Of a stretch of DNA of 64,000 nt, positions 18,850-27,553 are shown one piece after another. The position numbers and the translations under genes are program-made. The notes beneath the pieces are model-generated. The model searched no databases. It was not told the DNA's origin and saw only the letters and a list, made by a program, of their open reading frames with translations. Within the stretch, counting starts at the first letter, position 1. Each line of letters starts with the position of its first letter. This stretch comes from Nitrospirillum amazonense. Its GTDB lineage: Bacteria; Pseudomonadota; Alphaproteobacteria; Azospirillales; Azospirillaceae. Where the stretch lies: NCBI RefSeq assembly GCF_007828035.1, contig NZ_VITV01000009.1:124001-188000 (forward strand), written 5' to 3'.

Positions 18850-19401
18850 ATGACGAAGTCCATTCTGCGCGCCGCCCTGCTGTCGGCCGCGATGGCGGTC
18901 GCCACCACCGCCCCGGCCCTGGCCGCCGGCGCCCCGGTCGTCACCACCGTCCACCTGATCACCGCCACCGGCGTGGGGGCCGCCATCGGCACCATCACCG
19001 CCACCGAGGGCAGCGGCGGCCTGGTGCTGACGCCCAAGCTGACCGGCCTGCCGCCGGGGGTGCACGGCTTCCACCTGCATGCCAACGCCTCGTGCCAGCC
19101 GGGAGAGAAGGACGGCAAGCCCGGCGCCGGGCTGGGCGCTGGCGGCCACTTCGACCCCGCCGGCACCGGCAAGCACCTGGGGCCCACGGCCGACGGCCAT
19201 AAGGGCGACCTGCCGCCGCTGACGGTCACGGCCGATGGCAGCAGCGCGCCCGAGCCGCTGACGGTGCCGCACCTGACGCTGTCCGACCTGGCCGGTCACG
19301 CCTTTGTGATTCACGCCGGCGGCGACAACTTCTCCGACACGCCGGAACCGCTCGGCGGCGGCGGCGGCCGTATCGCCTGCGGCGTGGTGGGCGAGAAGTA
19401 A
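18850..19401 (+). CDS. sodC: Periplasmic Cu/Zn superoxide dismutase
   Basis: This is a 183-residue SodC that converts superoxide to oxygen and hydrogen peroxide in the periplasm. The signal peptide ends near residue 25 (APALAAG). The metal ligands are visible in order: the two His of GFHLHANASC, the bridging His of GAGGHFDP, the His of GKHLGP, His and Asp of DGHKGDLP, and the copper His of FVIHAGGDN. The disulfide cysteines are in ANASC and RIACGVV. GGAGGGAAAGC precedes the ATG. It is monocistronic, with its own terminator after the stop. Confidence 0.96.
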   Translation: MTKSILRAALLSAAMAVATTAPALAAGAPVVTTVHLITATGVGAAIGTITATEGSGGLVLTPKLTGLPPGVHGFHLHANASCQPGEKDGKPGAGLGAGGHFDPAGTGKHLGPTADGHKGDLPPLTVTADGSSAPEPLTVPHLTLSDLAGHAFVIHAGGDNFSDTPEPLGGGGGRIACGVVGEK

Positions 19402-19423
19402 ATCCACCTGCCACAGATGAGAA

Positions 19424-19461
19424 AAGCCCCAGCGGAACCCTCTGCTGGGGCTTAATTTTTT
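19424..19461 (+). terminator. Rho-independent terminator after sodC
   Basis: A 10-bp stem AAGCCCCAGC / GCTGGGGCTT with a 10-nt loop is followed by AATTTTTT. It closes the sodC transcript. Confidence 0.88.
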
Positions 19462-19671
19462 GCAGTTCGCCCAAATTTTAAGCTGTGTAACAAATCCTGA
19501 CACGCCCCCTTGTGGCGCCTCTTCCGCCCTGCCTATAGTAGTAGGCATAAAGGCAGGCCGGGTGCGGCCAGACCGGTAATGAAAACGGGAGGGTGCTGGC
19601 GGGGAATCGGGCCGCGAGGCCTGGCCATGTCCCCGATATGATCAGCACCACCTGGAAAACGCGGGGGCGTT

Positions 19672-20910
19672 ATGGGTGACGAGGCGGGGACCGGCGGCAG
19701 CCGACCGGAGGCGGAGGATCAGGCCCGCGGCCTGAACGCGGCGGCGGTTCGGGCCATGGCGGCGGGCCAGCCGGCGCGGGCTGTGGCCTTGCTGGAAGAG
19801 GCGCTGTCCGTCCTGCCCAGCCAGGTACCGCTGTGGCTGAACCTGGCGGGCGCCCATCGCGCGCTGGGCCAGGCCCAGGTCGCCTTGTCGGCGCTGGACC
19901 GGGCGCTGGCGCTGGACGCCCGGAATTTCATGGCCCTGCTGATGCGCGCCTCGCTGCTGGACAGTATGGATCAGCCGCGCCAGGCGGGAGCGGCCTACGG
20001 CACCGCCTTGCAGTTGGCGCCGCCGGACGCGGTGCTGGACGCCGCCACCGCCCGGGCCGTGGCCCGCGCGCGGGAACGCCATGCGGAGTATCTCGCCGAC
20101 CTCGACGGCTTCCTGAAAGAGGAGATCGACGGCGATCTGCACCGCTGCGCCAGCGGGGAGGCGCGGCGCATGGCCCGCTTCGTCGACATGGCGCTGGGGC
20201 GCGCCAAACCCTATCACCAGCAGCCGGCGCAGTTCTTCTACCCGGGCCTGCCAGCCATCGAATTTTTCGACCGCGAGGAATTCCCCTGGCTGGCGGAGCT
20301 GGAAGCCGGGACCGACGCCGTGCGCGCGGAACTGGCCGCCGTCTTGCGGGACGGGGACGATCCCCAGCGGTTCGTGCCCTACATCGCCTATCCCGAGGGC
20401 CTGCCCCTGGACCAGTGGGCGGAATTGAACCATTCCCCGCGGTGGAGCGCATTCCATTTCATGCATTACGGCCGGCCGCACGCCGAAAACCGCGCCCGCT
20501 GCCCCAGGACCGCCGCCCTGCTGGACGCCATGCCCCAGCCGCAGGTTCCGGGCAAGTCACCCGCCGCCATGTTCTCGATCCTGAAGCCGCGCACCCGCAT
20601 TCCCGCCCACACCGGCGTATCCAACACCCGGCTGGTGGTACATCTGCCCCTGGTGGTCCCGCCCGGCTGCGGCTTCCGGGTCGGCAACGAGGTGCGGGAA
20701 TGGAAGGTGGGCGAGGCCTGGGTGTTCGACGACACCATCGAGCATGAGGCGTGGAACGACAGTGACCAGACCCGCGTCATCCTGCTGTTCGACATCTGGC
20801 ACCCGCACCTGAGCGTGGCCGAGCGCGAGATGATTACCCGGGTTATGACCGGCATCGACCGTTTCAATGGCGACGGGCCAGCCCCCGAGGGCGCCGGAGG
20901 CGGCCTGTAG
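19672..20910 (+). CDS. TPR-aspartyl/asparaginyl beta-hydroxylase fusion
   Basis: This 412-residue protein starts with about three tetratricopeptide repeats (residues 20-120, with NLAGAHRALGQAQVALSALDRAL as the clearest) and ends with an AspH/LpxO-like 2-oxoglutarate dioxygenase domain (about 220-400). The iron ligands are His in IPAHTGVSNTRL and His in TIEHEAWN. The arginine of TRVILLFDIW should hold 2-oxoglutarate. There is no signal peptide or TM segment, so it is probably cytoplasmic. The family hydroxylates Asp/Asn side chains in proteins or small lipid-like substrates. The TPR part suggests a protein partner. It stands alone on the plus strand; the 270 bp before it hold only a weak CCTGCCT/AGGCAGG dyad at 19528-19557. 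Confidence 0.85.
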   Translation: MGDEAGTGGSRPEAEDQARGLNAAAVRAMAAGQPARAVALLEEALSVLPSQVPLWLNLAGAHRALGQAQVALSALDRALALDARNFMALLMRASLLDSMDQPRQAGAAYGTALQLAPPDAVLDAATARAVARARERHAEYLADLDGFLKEEIDGDLHRCASGEARRMARFVDMALGRAKPYHQQPAQFFYPGLPAIEFFDREEFPWLAELEAGTDAVRAELAAVLRDGDDPQRFVPYIAYPEGLPLDQWAELNHSPRWSAFHFMHYGRPHAENRARCPRTAALLDAMPQPQVPGKSPAAMFSILKPRTRIPAHTGVSNTRLVVHLPLVVPPGCGFRVGNEVREWKVGEAWVFDDTIEHEAWNDSDQTRVILLFDIWHPHLSVAEREMITRVMTGIDRFNGDGPAPEGAGGGL

Positions 20911-21065
20911 TCCAAGGCTCACCGGACCATCTATGCCAAAGCATACGATGAGCGGGGTCGCCGGCTGGTCCATATGACGGCCAGGTACCGGTCCCAGCGG
21001 GCGCGTCCCGGACGCGCCCCACCCTTCCCCCTTTCGGACCGGGGCAGGTGGCACCGCGGACCCTT

Positions 21066-23498
21066 ATGACCTTTCCATCCTCCCCAACCCCGGGCCCCAC
21101 ACCGGCGCTGACGACGGCGCCGCGGGACGGGACGCCCAACCCTGACCGTGCCTTGGACGGCGCCGGCATTCCGCGCCTGAGCCAATTCGGCCGCCGGGGC
21201 CTGCTGGGTGCCGCCATGCTGCTGACCCTGGCCGTGCTGGCGGTGGCGGGGGCCCAGTTGCACCACGACGCCGACGCGCTGCTTGCCGACCTGCAGCGCC
21301 AACTGCTGGCCCGGGCCCTGACCCTCACCCCGGCGCTGGAACAGGCGCGCACCATCGGTGACGGCGTGGCCGCGCGCCTGTCGGGGACACGGGCGGAGCC
21401 CGGCAGCATTCAAGGCCTGCCCGTCAACGACGCCGTGCGCTGTAACGAGCGCTTGACCCCCGATCCCATCGCGCTGAACGCCCACCTGATCCTGGCGGCA
21501 CCTGACCAGCGCCCGCCCGCCGGCCCCACCGCCTGCCTTCTGTCCCTGTTGCAGAGCATCAGCCTGCTGGCCAGCGGCACGCCCATCAGTTCGGTCACCG
21601 TGATCGGGCCGGACTGGGCGTTGACCTATCCCGACATGCCCCGGGGCCTGCGCGACAACATGACCGGCGAACGCCTGATCGCCAGCATCCGCGGCCTGGC
21701 GCAACGCGCGCTGAAGACCGGCCAAGGCATGATGAGCCCGCCCTATCGCAGCATGGTGGCGGGGCGGGGCGTCACCGCCGCCTATCTCACCCGATCCAGC
21801 GACCGGCCCGACTTCCTGGCCATCACCGTCAGCCTGTCACTGGAGGGACTGTGGCGGGCGATCGGACCCCTGCCGGACCTTCCCGGCAACGAACTGATGA
21901 TCGTCGACGCCAAAGGCACCGTCGTGTCGCGTGGCGGCGCCCCGGCGGAATCCGTGCTGCCGGACCCTAAGACCGGCGACCGCCCCAGCCTGCCCGTGGC
22001 CGAGATGCGAAAGGCGCTGGCCGGTGCTGGCCAGCCGGTGCGCGACGGCGCCTGGCTGACGGCCGCCCTGCCCCTGACCAACCTCGGCTGGTCGCTGGTG
22101 GTCCGCGTGCCCTGGGAGGACTTCCTGTCGGCGCTGCTCAGCGGCAGCCTGTGGCCCCTGGGCAGCGCGGTCCTGTTGCTGGCCGGCATCTGGCTGGCCT
22201 ACGGCGCCGCGTCGCGTCGACTGCTGGCCCCGGCCATCCTGCTGGAGCAGCGCCTGCACCAGGCGGTGGGCGAGCTGCGGCTGACCTTCGACAACATGAC
22301 GGAAGGCTTGTGCCTGCTTGACCGCGAGGGCCGGGTGAAGGCGGCCAACGCCCGCCTGGCCGCCGTGCTGGACCTGCCGGAGCATCTGACCTGGCCCGGC
22401 GCCACCCTGGCCGAGGTCAACGCCCACTTGGCCGGCCTCTATCCCGCCGGCATGCGCCTGCTGACCATGCCCGCCCTGCTGGCCCGCCTGGCGGAGGGGG
22501 GCGGGCAGTACAGCTTCGACGCGCCTCTGCCTGGCGGCCGGCGTTGGTACGAGGCCCGTTTCCGCCTGGTGCCGGGCGGCGACCTGATCGTGGGCCTGGC
22601 CACCGACATCACCGCCCGCAAGCGTGACGAGCTGGCGCTGGCCGCCACCAAGGAGCGCGCGGTGTCGGCCCTCGCGCAGCTGGAGAGTGCCCAGGACCAG
22701 CTGGTGGAAAGCGAGAAGATGGCCGCGTTGGGTGGCCTGGTGGCCGGTGTGGCGCATGAGATAAACACCCCCATCGGCGTGGGTGTCACCGCCGCCAGCA
22801 CCCTGGCGGAGCGCACCCGCCTGCTGGCCGACGCCTTCGCCGGGCGCACCATGACCAAGGAGATGCTGGACGACTACCTGAAGCGGGCGGCCACCCTGAC
22901 GTCGCTGATCCAGGAAAACCTGGATCGCGCCACCCGGCTGGTACGCAGCTTCAAGCAGGTGGCCATCGACCAGCACGGCGACGCCGCGCATGAGGTGCGG
23001 CTGAAGCGGTACCTGGAAGATGCGCTGATGAACCTGCGACCCGAGCTGCGGCGCGGCCGACATACCTTGGTCATCGAGGGGGACGGCGAGATCATCGTGC
23101 GGGCCGTGCCGGCCCAGCTGTGGCAGGTAATCAGCAACCTGGTGCTGAACGCCGTCATCCACGCCTTCCCCGACCAGGAGGGCGGCACCGTGCGCGTCAC
23201 CCTGGCCCGGTCAGGCCCCCGCGCCATCCTGGAGGTGCGCGACGACGGCATCGGCATGACCACGGAGGTGCGCCACCGCTGCTTCGAACCCTTTTACACC
23301 ACCAAGCGGGGCCAGGGCGGCAGCGGCCTGGGTCTGTCCATCGCCCATACCCTGGTCACCAGCGGCCTCAACGGCCGCATCACCGTGGATAGCGCCCCCG
23401 GCGCCGGCACCACCTTCCGCATCGACATGCCCCTGGTCCTGCCTCCCGCCATTTCGGCGGAGACTGCGCCTGATGCTCTCACCCGGACATCGCCATGA
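21066..23498 (+). CDS. Membrane sensor histidine kinase paired with HD-GYP regulator
   Basis: This kinase is about 810 residues. A disordered Pro/Thr-rich N-terminus leads into TM1 (LLGAAMLLTLAVLAVAG, about residues 50-66). A periplasmic cache-like region of about 290 residues follows, with TM2 (LWPLGSAVLLLAGIWLAY) near residue 365. Next come a PAS-like domain (LRLTFDNMTEGLCLLDREGRV), a coiled linker, a HisKA-type helix with VAHEINTPIGVGVTAAS, and HATPase with LVLNAVIHAF, VRDDGIGM and GQGGSGLGLSIAH. A GTG at 21048 is an alternative start; neither has a strong ribosome-binding site. Its stop overlaps the start of the HD-GYP regulator (ATGA), so the two are coupled and probably form one signalling pair. 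Confidence 0.9.
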   Translation: MTFPSSPTPGPTPALTTAPRDGTPNPDRALDGAGIPRLSQFGRRGLLGAAMLLTLAVLAVAGAQLHHDADALLADLQRQLLARALTLTPALEQARTIGDGVAARLSGTRAEPGSIQGLPVNDAVRCNERLTPDPIALNAHLILAAPDQRPPAGPTACLLSLLQSISLLASGTPISSVTVIGPDWALTYPDMPRGLRDNMTGERLIASIRGLAQRALKTGQGMMSPPYRSMVAGRGVTAAYLTRSSDRPDFLAITVSLSLEGLWRAIGPLPDLPGNELMIVDAKGTVVSRGGAPAESVLPDPKTGDRPSLPVAEMRKALAGAGQPVRDGAWLTAALPLTNLGWSLVVRVPWEDFLSALLSGSLWPLGSAVLLLAGIWLAYGAASRRLLAPAILLEQRLHQAVGELRLTFDNMTEGLCLLDREGRVKAANARLAAVLDLPEHLTWPGATLAEVNAHLAGLYPAGMRLLTMPALLARLAEGGGQYSFDAPLPGGRRWYEARFRLVPGGDLIVGLATDITARKRDELALAATKERAVSALAQLESAQDQLVESEKMAALGGLVAGVAHEINTPIGVGVTAASTLAERTRLLADAFAGRTMTKEMLDDYLKRAATLTSLIQENLDRATRLVRSFKQVAIDQHGDAAHEVRLKRYLEDALMNLRPELRRGRHTLVIEGDGEIIVRAVPAQLWQVISNLVLNAVIHAFPDQEGGTVRVTLARSGPRAILEVRDDGIGMTTEVRHRCFEPFYTTKRGQGGSGLGLSIAHTLVTSGLNGRITVDSAPGAGTTFRIDMPLVLPPAISAETAPDALTRTSP

Positions 23499-25036
23499 TG
23501 ACCTTCGACGACCTGTTCGCCCGGCCGTCCGCCGACCCGGTTCCACCGGCATCGCCCGTGGCGCCCCCTGTGGCGCCCCCTGTGGCGCCCTGGAAGGTGC
23601 TGATCGCCGACGATGACGCGGCCATCCATGCCGTCACCGAACTGGCGCTGGAGGGGTTTCGCATGGACGGTCGGCCGCTGGCCTTCCTGCACGCCTATTC
23701 CGGGGCGGAGACCCTGCAGCGCATGGCGGAACATCCGGACATCGCCGTGCTGCTGCTGGACGTGGTGATGGAAAGCGACAGCGCCGGCCTGGACGCGGCT
23801 AAGGCGGTGCGGGAGCGGTTGGGCAACCGCCAGGTACGCATCGTGTTGAACACCGGCCAGCCGGGCTCGGCGCCCGAGGCCGACATCATCGCCCGCTACG
23901 ACATCGACAACTATCGTGAGAAGGGGGAACTGACGGAGCGGCAGCTGTTCACCCTCATGTATTCCTGCCTGCGCGGGTACCGCGATATCGCGGCGGTGGA
24001 GCAGAGCCGCCAGGGCCTGCGCCGGCTGATCGACGCGCTGCCCCGCATCTTCCACCTGACCGCGGCCGACCGCCTGGCCCGCACCTGCCTGGAGCAGCTG
24101 GCGGGCCTGACGGGCGGAGTGGGCCTGAACGGCCTGGTACTGGAGCAGCAGCGGCCCGAGGGCCCGGCCCACGCCCTGGCCGCCTGCGGCCGGTTCGAAA
24201 CCCTTGACCGGGACGGACCACTGCCCATGGACGTGCAGGCCGCGCTGACGCTGGACGGAAACCTGCGAGAGCACGACCGCTGGAGCGAATGGCTGCCCAC
24301 CGGCGGTGGCGGGCGCCGCCTGCTGTACCTGGACGGCCTGGCCGCCGCTACGCCCCTGGGCCGGGATCTGCTGGCCCTGTTCGTGCGCAACCTGGCCGTG
24401 GCCTTCGACAACCTGCGCCTGAAAGAGGAAATCGAGGAGACCCAGCGCGAGATCGTCTTCCGCCTGGGCGAGGCGGTGGAGACGCGCAACCAGGAAACTG
24501 GCAACCATTTGAAGCGGGTGTCGGAGGCGGCGGGCATGATCGCCGCCTACCTGGGCTATGACGAAACCATGGTGACCCGGGTGCGCTATGCCGCCCCCCT
24601 GCACGACATCGGCAAGATCGGTATTCCCGACCATATCCTGAACAAGCGCGGTCAGCTGGACGCGGAGGAATGGAAGGTAATGCAGACGCACGCCGACATC
24701 GGCTGGCGCATGCTGAAGGATGCACGTCAGGACATCCTGCGCGCCGGCGCCGTCATCTCCCTTCAGCATCATGAGAAATGGGATGGAACGGGCTATCCCC
24801 GGGGCCTGCGCGGGGATGAGATCGACCCGCTGGCCCGCATCGTCGCCGCCGCCGACGTGTTCGACGCCCTGGGCAGCCACCGGCCCTACAAAACGCCCTG
24901 GCCCCTGGAGAGCATCCTGGCGCACATGACCAAGGAACGGGGCCGCCATTTCGACCCAGCCGTGGTGGACGCCATCCTGGCGCTGGCACCGGCCCTGATG
25001 GAAAGCCGGACGCGTTACCCTGATATCGAGCGGTAG
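23495..25036 (+). CDS. HD-GYP response regulator with DUF3369 (cyclic-di-GMP phosphodiesterase type)
   Basis: This 513-residue protein has an N-terminal Pro/Val-rich linker (VAPPVAPPVAP, from a 12-bp tandem repeat) and a receiver domain with KVLIADDDAAIHAVT and the phospho-Asp in VLLLDVVM. A DUF3369-type GAF-like middle domain is at about residues 165-310, and the HD-GYP domain at about 320-505. The HD-GYP markers are intact: NHLKRVSE, LHDIGKIGIPDHIL, and HHEKWDGTGYP with the GYP triad. HD-GYP proteins break cyclic-di-GMP to pGpG or GMP. Coupling to the upstream kinase suggests the kinase signal tunes c-di-GMP. The gene's last 22 bp overlap the convergent DUF6356 gene. Confidence 0.92.
   Translation: MMTFDDLFARPSADPVPPASPVAPPVAPPVAPWKVLIADDDAAIHAVTELALEGFRMDGRPLAFLHAYSGAETLQRMAEHPDIAVLLLDVVMESDSAGLDAAKAVRERLGNRQVRIVLNTGQPGSAPEADIIARYDIDNYREKGELTERQLFTLMYSCLRGYRDIAAVEQSRQGLRRLIDALPRIFHLTAADRLARTCLEQLAGLTGGVGLNGLVLEQQRPEGPAHALAACGRFETLDRDGPLPMDVQAALTLDGNLREHDRWSEWLPTGGGGRRLLYLDGLAAATPLGRDLLALFVRNLAVAFDNLRLKEEIEETQREIVFRLGEAVETRNQETGNHLKRVSEAAGMIAAYLGYDETMVTRVRYAAPLHDIGKIGIPDHILNKRGQLDAEEWKVMQTHADIGWRMLKDARQDILRAGAVISLQHHEKWDGTGYPRGLRGDEIDPLARIVAAADVFDALGSHRPYKTPWPLESILAHMTKERGRHFDPAVVDAILALAPALMESRTRYPDIER
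23558..23590 (+). repeat. In-frame 12-bp tandem repeat in the HD-GYP regulator
   Basis: The unit GTGGCGCCCCCT is present about 2.75 times and encodes Val-Ala-Pro-Pro. Slippage here would lengthen or shorten the linker before the receiver domain without breaking frame. Confidence 0.75.
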
Positions 25037-25278
25037 CCGGCGCCCACAGTGCCTTCTGGCGGGGCGGCCTTGCGGTTGCGGTTCACCACCATCTCGTCAT
25101 ACAGGGCGGTGATGGTGCGGCTGCCGGTGCGCACGAAGAGGCCCGGCACGACGGCGTGCACCAGACAGGCCAAGCCCGCCAGCACCATGCGGCCGCCGAA
25201 GGACGCCGCCATGACGGCATGCTCACCGTAGTTTTCCTGGACCGACCGCGGGTGGTCGATAAACAGCTTGCCCAACAT
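25015..25278 (-). CDS. DUF6356 family small protein
   Basis: This 87-residue protein matches the DUF6356 pattern that I recognise from alphaproteobacteria: MLGKLFIDHPRSVQENYGEH, then a hydrophobic stretch MVLAGLACLVHAVVPGLF, then FVRTGSRTITALYDEMV. The function is unknown. I chose the ATG at 25278 because family members begin ML.KLF; an ATG three codons upstream sits right on the AGGGGAAG box. It converges on, and overlaps by 22 bp, the HD-GYP gene. It shares a 129-bp intergenic region with the divergent Lrp/AsnC gene. Confidence 0.78.
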   Translation of the reverse strand: MLGKLFIDHPRSVQENYGEHAVMAASFGGRMVLAGLACLVHAVVPGLFVRTGSRTITALYDEMVVNRNRKAAPPEGTVGAGYRSISG

Positions 25279-25407
25279 GGTCCGCATCTTCCCCTGTCAT
25301 TCGATGACGATGACATCAGCATAACCCGGACGGCCTTGAGAAAAATCCCAAACTATCCCACTGTTGTCGGCGCGTATGGTGAATTCATCCCATGAAATGG
25401 CGATTCT

Positions 25408-25887
25408 ATGGATCATCTTGACAAAATCGACATCCGGCTTCTGCAGTTACTGCAAGAGGACGCCTCGCTGTCCATCGCCCAGTTGGCCGACACCGTGGCC
25501 CTGTCGGCTAACGCCTGCTGGCGCCGGGTCAAGCAGTTGGAGGAGGCGGGCATTATCCGCCGCCGCGTCGCCCTGCTGGACGCCGACCTGCTGGGCTGCG
25601 GCATCACCGTGTTCGTCGCCATCCGGACCAACCAGCATGACGAGGATTGGCTGGAGACGTTCGCCCGGGGCGTGGCGGACATTCCCGAAATCGTGGAGTT
25701 CTACCGCATGAGCGGCGACGTCGATTACCTGCTGAAGGTGCTGGTGGCCGACATTCCCCATTACGACCGGGTGTACAAGCGCCTGATCAAGGTGACCAAG
25801 CTCACCGACGTCAGTTCCAGCTTCGCCATGGAACGGATCAAATCCACCACGGCGATCCCCCTGCCGAACCCCTTAGCGCGTCCCTAA
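25408..25887 (+). CDS. Lrp/AsnC-family transcriptional regulator
   Basis: This 159-residue regulator has the Lrp layout. An N-terminal helix-turn-helix (LDKIDIRLLQLLQEDASLS, then VALSANACWRRVKQLEEAGII) is followed by the RAM ligand-binding domain (GVADIPEIVEFYRMSGDVDYLL). Such proteins sense amino acids and form octamers or dimers on DNA. No amino-acid transport or catabolic gene lies beside it, so its target is unclear; the divergent DUF6356 gene is the nearest candidate besides itself. An intrinsic terminator follows at 25960-25988. Confidence 0.92.
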   Translation: MDHLDKIDIRLLQLLQEDASLSIAQLADTVALSANACWRRVKQLEEAGIIRRRVALLDADLLGCGITVFVAIRTNQHDEDWLETFARGVADIPEIVEFYRMSGDVDYLLKVLVADIPHYDRVYKRLIKVTKLTDVSSSFAMERIKSTTAIPLPNPLARP

Positions 25888-25959
25888 AGGGGCATACGCC
25901 AAAGGCAAGATCGCCAGCAGGGGAAAACTGCGTCATGTTCCCCATCTGGTTTGCCCCAT

Positions 25960-25988
25960 CCGCGTTGCGAAACGCGGAGGGTTTTTTT
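25960..25988 (+). terminator. Rho-independent terminator after the Lrp/AsnC gene
   Basis: A 7-bp stem CCGCGTT / AACGCGG is closed by a GCGA (GNRA) tetraloop and followed by GAGGG and seven T. Confidence 0.85.
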
Positions 25989-26047
25989 ATGGGCGGTTGG
26001 CGCGTCGCGGTTTCGTGAGGGTGCCGGGTTTGATGAGGGCGTAAGCC

Positions 26048-27313
26048 GTGGACATGCTGCTGCGACAGCGGGTGCGACTGGCGGGGCTGGCGGCCCTGGG
26101 TGGCATCGTCGCCCTGCTGTTGATCATGCAATCCATCTTCGCGGAGGTGGTGAGCAGCGAGAGGTGGGTGAACCACAGCCATCAGGTCCGCACCACGGCG
26201 ACCCTGGTGCTGAGCCACATCCTGTCGGCGGAATCGGCCCAGCGCCTGTACCTGCTGGTCCACGCACCAGAGGCGCGGGACCGCTTCCAGGGCTACCGCG
26301 ACGACACCACCAACCAGTTGCTGGCGCTGACCACCCTGCTCAGCGACAACCCGGATCAGGTGCGGCGCGCATCCACCCTGACGGCCCTGGCCAATGCGCG
26401 GCTGGATGCGCTGCAGGTGCTGATGCAGGCCCCCGCCGGATCGCCCCCTGACACCATAACGCTGGAACGGGGCGAGTCCCTAATGGCCGAGGTGCGGGAG
26501 CAGGTGGCCATCATCGACGGCACCGAGCAGGCGCTGCTGGTGCAGCGGCAAGGCCGGGTCAACACCCTGCGCCTGCTGTTCGTGGCCGGCAGCGTCGTCA
26601 TCTGCCTGGTGGCCGGTGGCCTGGTCTGGCGCCTGTCCAGCGGCGCCATGACGGAGGCGGATCGCGAAAGCCGCATGCGCCAGCAGTTGCAGGACATGCT
26701 GGACGAAAAGGGCCGCCTGCTGCGCGAGATCAACCACCGCGTGGGCAACGGCCTGTCCATGATCGGCACCCTGCTGCAGTTGCAGACCCATGACACCAAG
26801 GACCCGCAAGCCGAACGCGCCCTGGCGGAGGCCCGCACCCGCGTGCTGGCGATCAATGAGGTCCACAAGCGCATGCTGCAGGCCGAAACGGTGGACGAGG
26901 TGGAGTTCGGCGCCCTGCTGCCCGCCTTCTGCCGTGAGGTGGCGGCGGAATACGGTGCCCTGGACCGGGTGCAGGTGACCAGCACGCCCGTGCTGCTGCC
27001 GGTGGAGACGGGGGTCGCGCTGGCGCTGATCCTGAATGAGATGCTGACCCCTACCTTGCGCCGGTCGGACGAGCTGTACAGCCCCGTGCAGCTGACCCTG
27101 GCGGTGGTGGACAACCGGCTGTCCTGCATCATCGACGACCCCAGCGGTCAATTGCCCACCGACATGGGGGCCGCCCGCCTGGCCGGTATCGGCATGACCG
27201 TGGTCCAGGCGCTGTGCCGCCAGATCGGGGCGGAGATGGCCTTCGACAAGGCCGGCACCCAGTTCTACATCTCCATCACCGTGCCCCGGGCGCGCAAGGT
27301 GCAGGCGGCCTGA
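26048..27313 (+). CDS. CHASE3 / HisKA_2 histidine kinase with degenerate ATP-binding domain
   Basis: This 421-residue membrane protein starts at the GTG at 26048, preceded by GAGGG. TM1 is at residues 10-30. A helical CHASE3-like sensor domain spans about 35-175, TM2 (LLFVAGSVVICLVAGGLVW) is near 180-200, and a HisKA_2-type DHp segment LLREINHRVGNGLSMIGTLLQLQ is near 220. The phosphoacceptor His is present. The ATPase domain looks damaged: the expected TNALKHA-type N-box reads NEMLTPTLRRSD and the DNGxG box reads DDPSGQLP, although a later GIGMTVVQAL remains. It may be a pseudokinase or act as a phosphotransfer/dimerisation partner. The large hybrid kinase follows 240 bp downstream. Confidence 0.85.
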   Translation: MDMLLRQRVRLAGLAALGGIVALLLIMQSIFAEVVSSERWVNHSHQVRTTATLVLSHILSAESAQRLYLLVHAPEARDRFQGYRDDTTNQLLALTTLLSDNPDQVRRASTLTALANARLDALQVLMQAPAGSPPDTITLERGESLMAEVREQVAIIDGTEQALLVQRQGRVNTLRLLFVAGSVVICLVAGGLVWRLSSGAMTEADRESRMRQQLQDMLDEKGRLLREINHRVGNGLSMIGTLLQLQTHDTKDPQAERALAEARTRVLAINEVHKRMLQAETVDEVEFGALLPAFCREVAAEYGALDRVQVTSTPVLLPVETGVALALILNEMLTPTLRRSDELYSPVQLTLAVVDNRLSCIIDDPSGQLPTDMGAARLAGIGMTVVQALCRQIGAEMAFDKAGTQFYISITVPRARKVQAA

Positions 27314-27430
27314 AGGCTGACCGCGCGTGCCACCTCTAATTTATTGAAAAATCGGATCTGCAACGATCCTGTCTTGCGGCTGTGCCTGTATTTCCCAGTG
27401 GCTTTCGCTATGATGGCGCGACCCTGACGT

Positions 27431-27472
27431 TTAGAGCCGAATGCGTTTAACCAAAAACGCACTCGGCTCTAA
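27431..27472. repeat. Imperfect palindromic intergenic element
   Basis: TTAGAGCCGA (27431-27440) pairs with TCGGCTCTAA (27463-27472). Beyond a single mismatch, TGCGTTT pairs with AAACGCA around a 6-nt loop. It looks like a REP-type or small mobile palindromic unit; no second copy was noticed in the window. Confidence 0.55.
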
Positions 27473-27485
27473 GTGCTTGTTCAAC

Positions 27486-27532
27486 GAGCGGATTCACGCT
27501 GCAAAGCGATTCCGCTTTTCCGCGATCCGCTC
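27486..27532. repeat. Second palindromic element just before the hybrid kinase
   Basis: GAGCGGAT (27486-27493) pairs with ATCCGCTC (27525-27532), and the interior holds a further CGCT/AGCG hairpin. Elements with AGAGCGGATT-like ends are scattered in alphaproteobacterial genomes. It lies 22 bp before the hybrid-kinase start and could affect its translation. Confidence 0.5.
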
Positions 27533-27553
27533 TAGCCGGAAAGGCACAACGGC

